A stretch of 64,000 nucleotides of DNA from Nelumbo lutea (Eukaryota; Streptophyta; Magnoliopsida; Proteales; Nelumbonaceae). A program made the translations under genes and the position numbers. Numbering within the stretch: the stretch's first letter is position 1; every line of letters begins with the position of its first letter. Positions 63,939-64,000 of this stretch are shown piece after piece. A model generated the notes under the pieces. The model did not search any database and was not told the origin of the DNA. It was given only the letters and a program-made list of their open reading frames with translations. The stretch lies in contig JAKGHH010000004.1 in assembly GCA_022828595.1 (NCBI GenBank), forward strand, positions 55,330,422 to 55,394,421. Direction: 5' to 3'.

Positions 63939-64000
63939 CTAACAGTAATATAATTATAATGTTATATGCATACATGGGGAAGGGAGGGGGGGGGGGTAGT

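Overview
This is nuclear DNA of a flowering plant. It is AT-rich and its genes carry long GT-AG introns. The recognisable families are plant ones: two KUP/HAK/KT potassium transporters, an RSZ-type SR splicing factor, a spermidine synthase end and a decayed Ty3/gypsy retrotransposon. Kilobase introns and dense small transposons suggest a woody, early-diverging eudicot or magnoliid type of genome, but the sequence alone does not fix the species.

Layout. 1-8.3 kb: no supported gene; small inverted-repeat elements and one weak exon fossil. 8.4-16.8 kb (minus): complete KUP6/KUP8-like K+ transporter, 8 coding exons, about 771 aa. 16.8-25.4 kb: its upstream flank, a LINE 3' remnant and a 1.5-kb non-autonomous element. 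25.6-37.8 kb (minus): complete KUP12-like transporter of another clade, 9 coding exons, 828 aa. 39.1-42.6 kb: LTR plus broken gag-protease remnant. 42.6-46.1 kb: mostly gene-free. 46.4-52.7 kb (plus): RSZ21/RSZ22-type SR protein, 5 coding exons, 184 aa. 56.3-57.3 kb (plus): intronless 340-aa multi-pass membrane protein. 57.4-59.8 kb: three small DNA-transposon-like elements. 60.5-62.7 kb (plus): 4-exon, 259-aa membrane protein with conserved-looking His/Asp clusters. 63.4-63.9 kb (minus): last two exons of spermidine synthase, running off the right edge.

How the genes work together. No operon or pathway cluster is seen. The two transporters both move K+ but belong to different old subfamilies; their shared exon sizes and phases show common descent. 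RSZ acts in nuclear pre-mRNA splicing and spermidine synthase in polyamine synthesis. The 259-aa gene and spermidine synthase converge tail to tail.

I did not find a clearly new biological system. The points most worth a second look are: three MITE-like insertions with exact 8-bp target duplications and similar ends; duplicated competing splice acceptors before the last RSZ exon; the uncharacterised 259-aa protein; the tandem-acceptor and double-donor sites in the transporters; and two SINE-like elements with internal pol III boxes. Exon borders were read by eye from GT/AG sites, reading phase and family knowledge; no alignment or transcript data were available.
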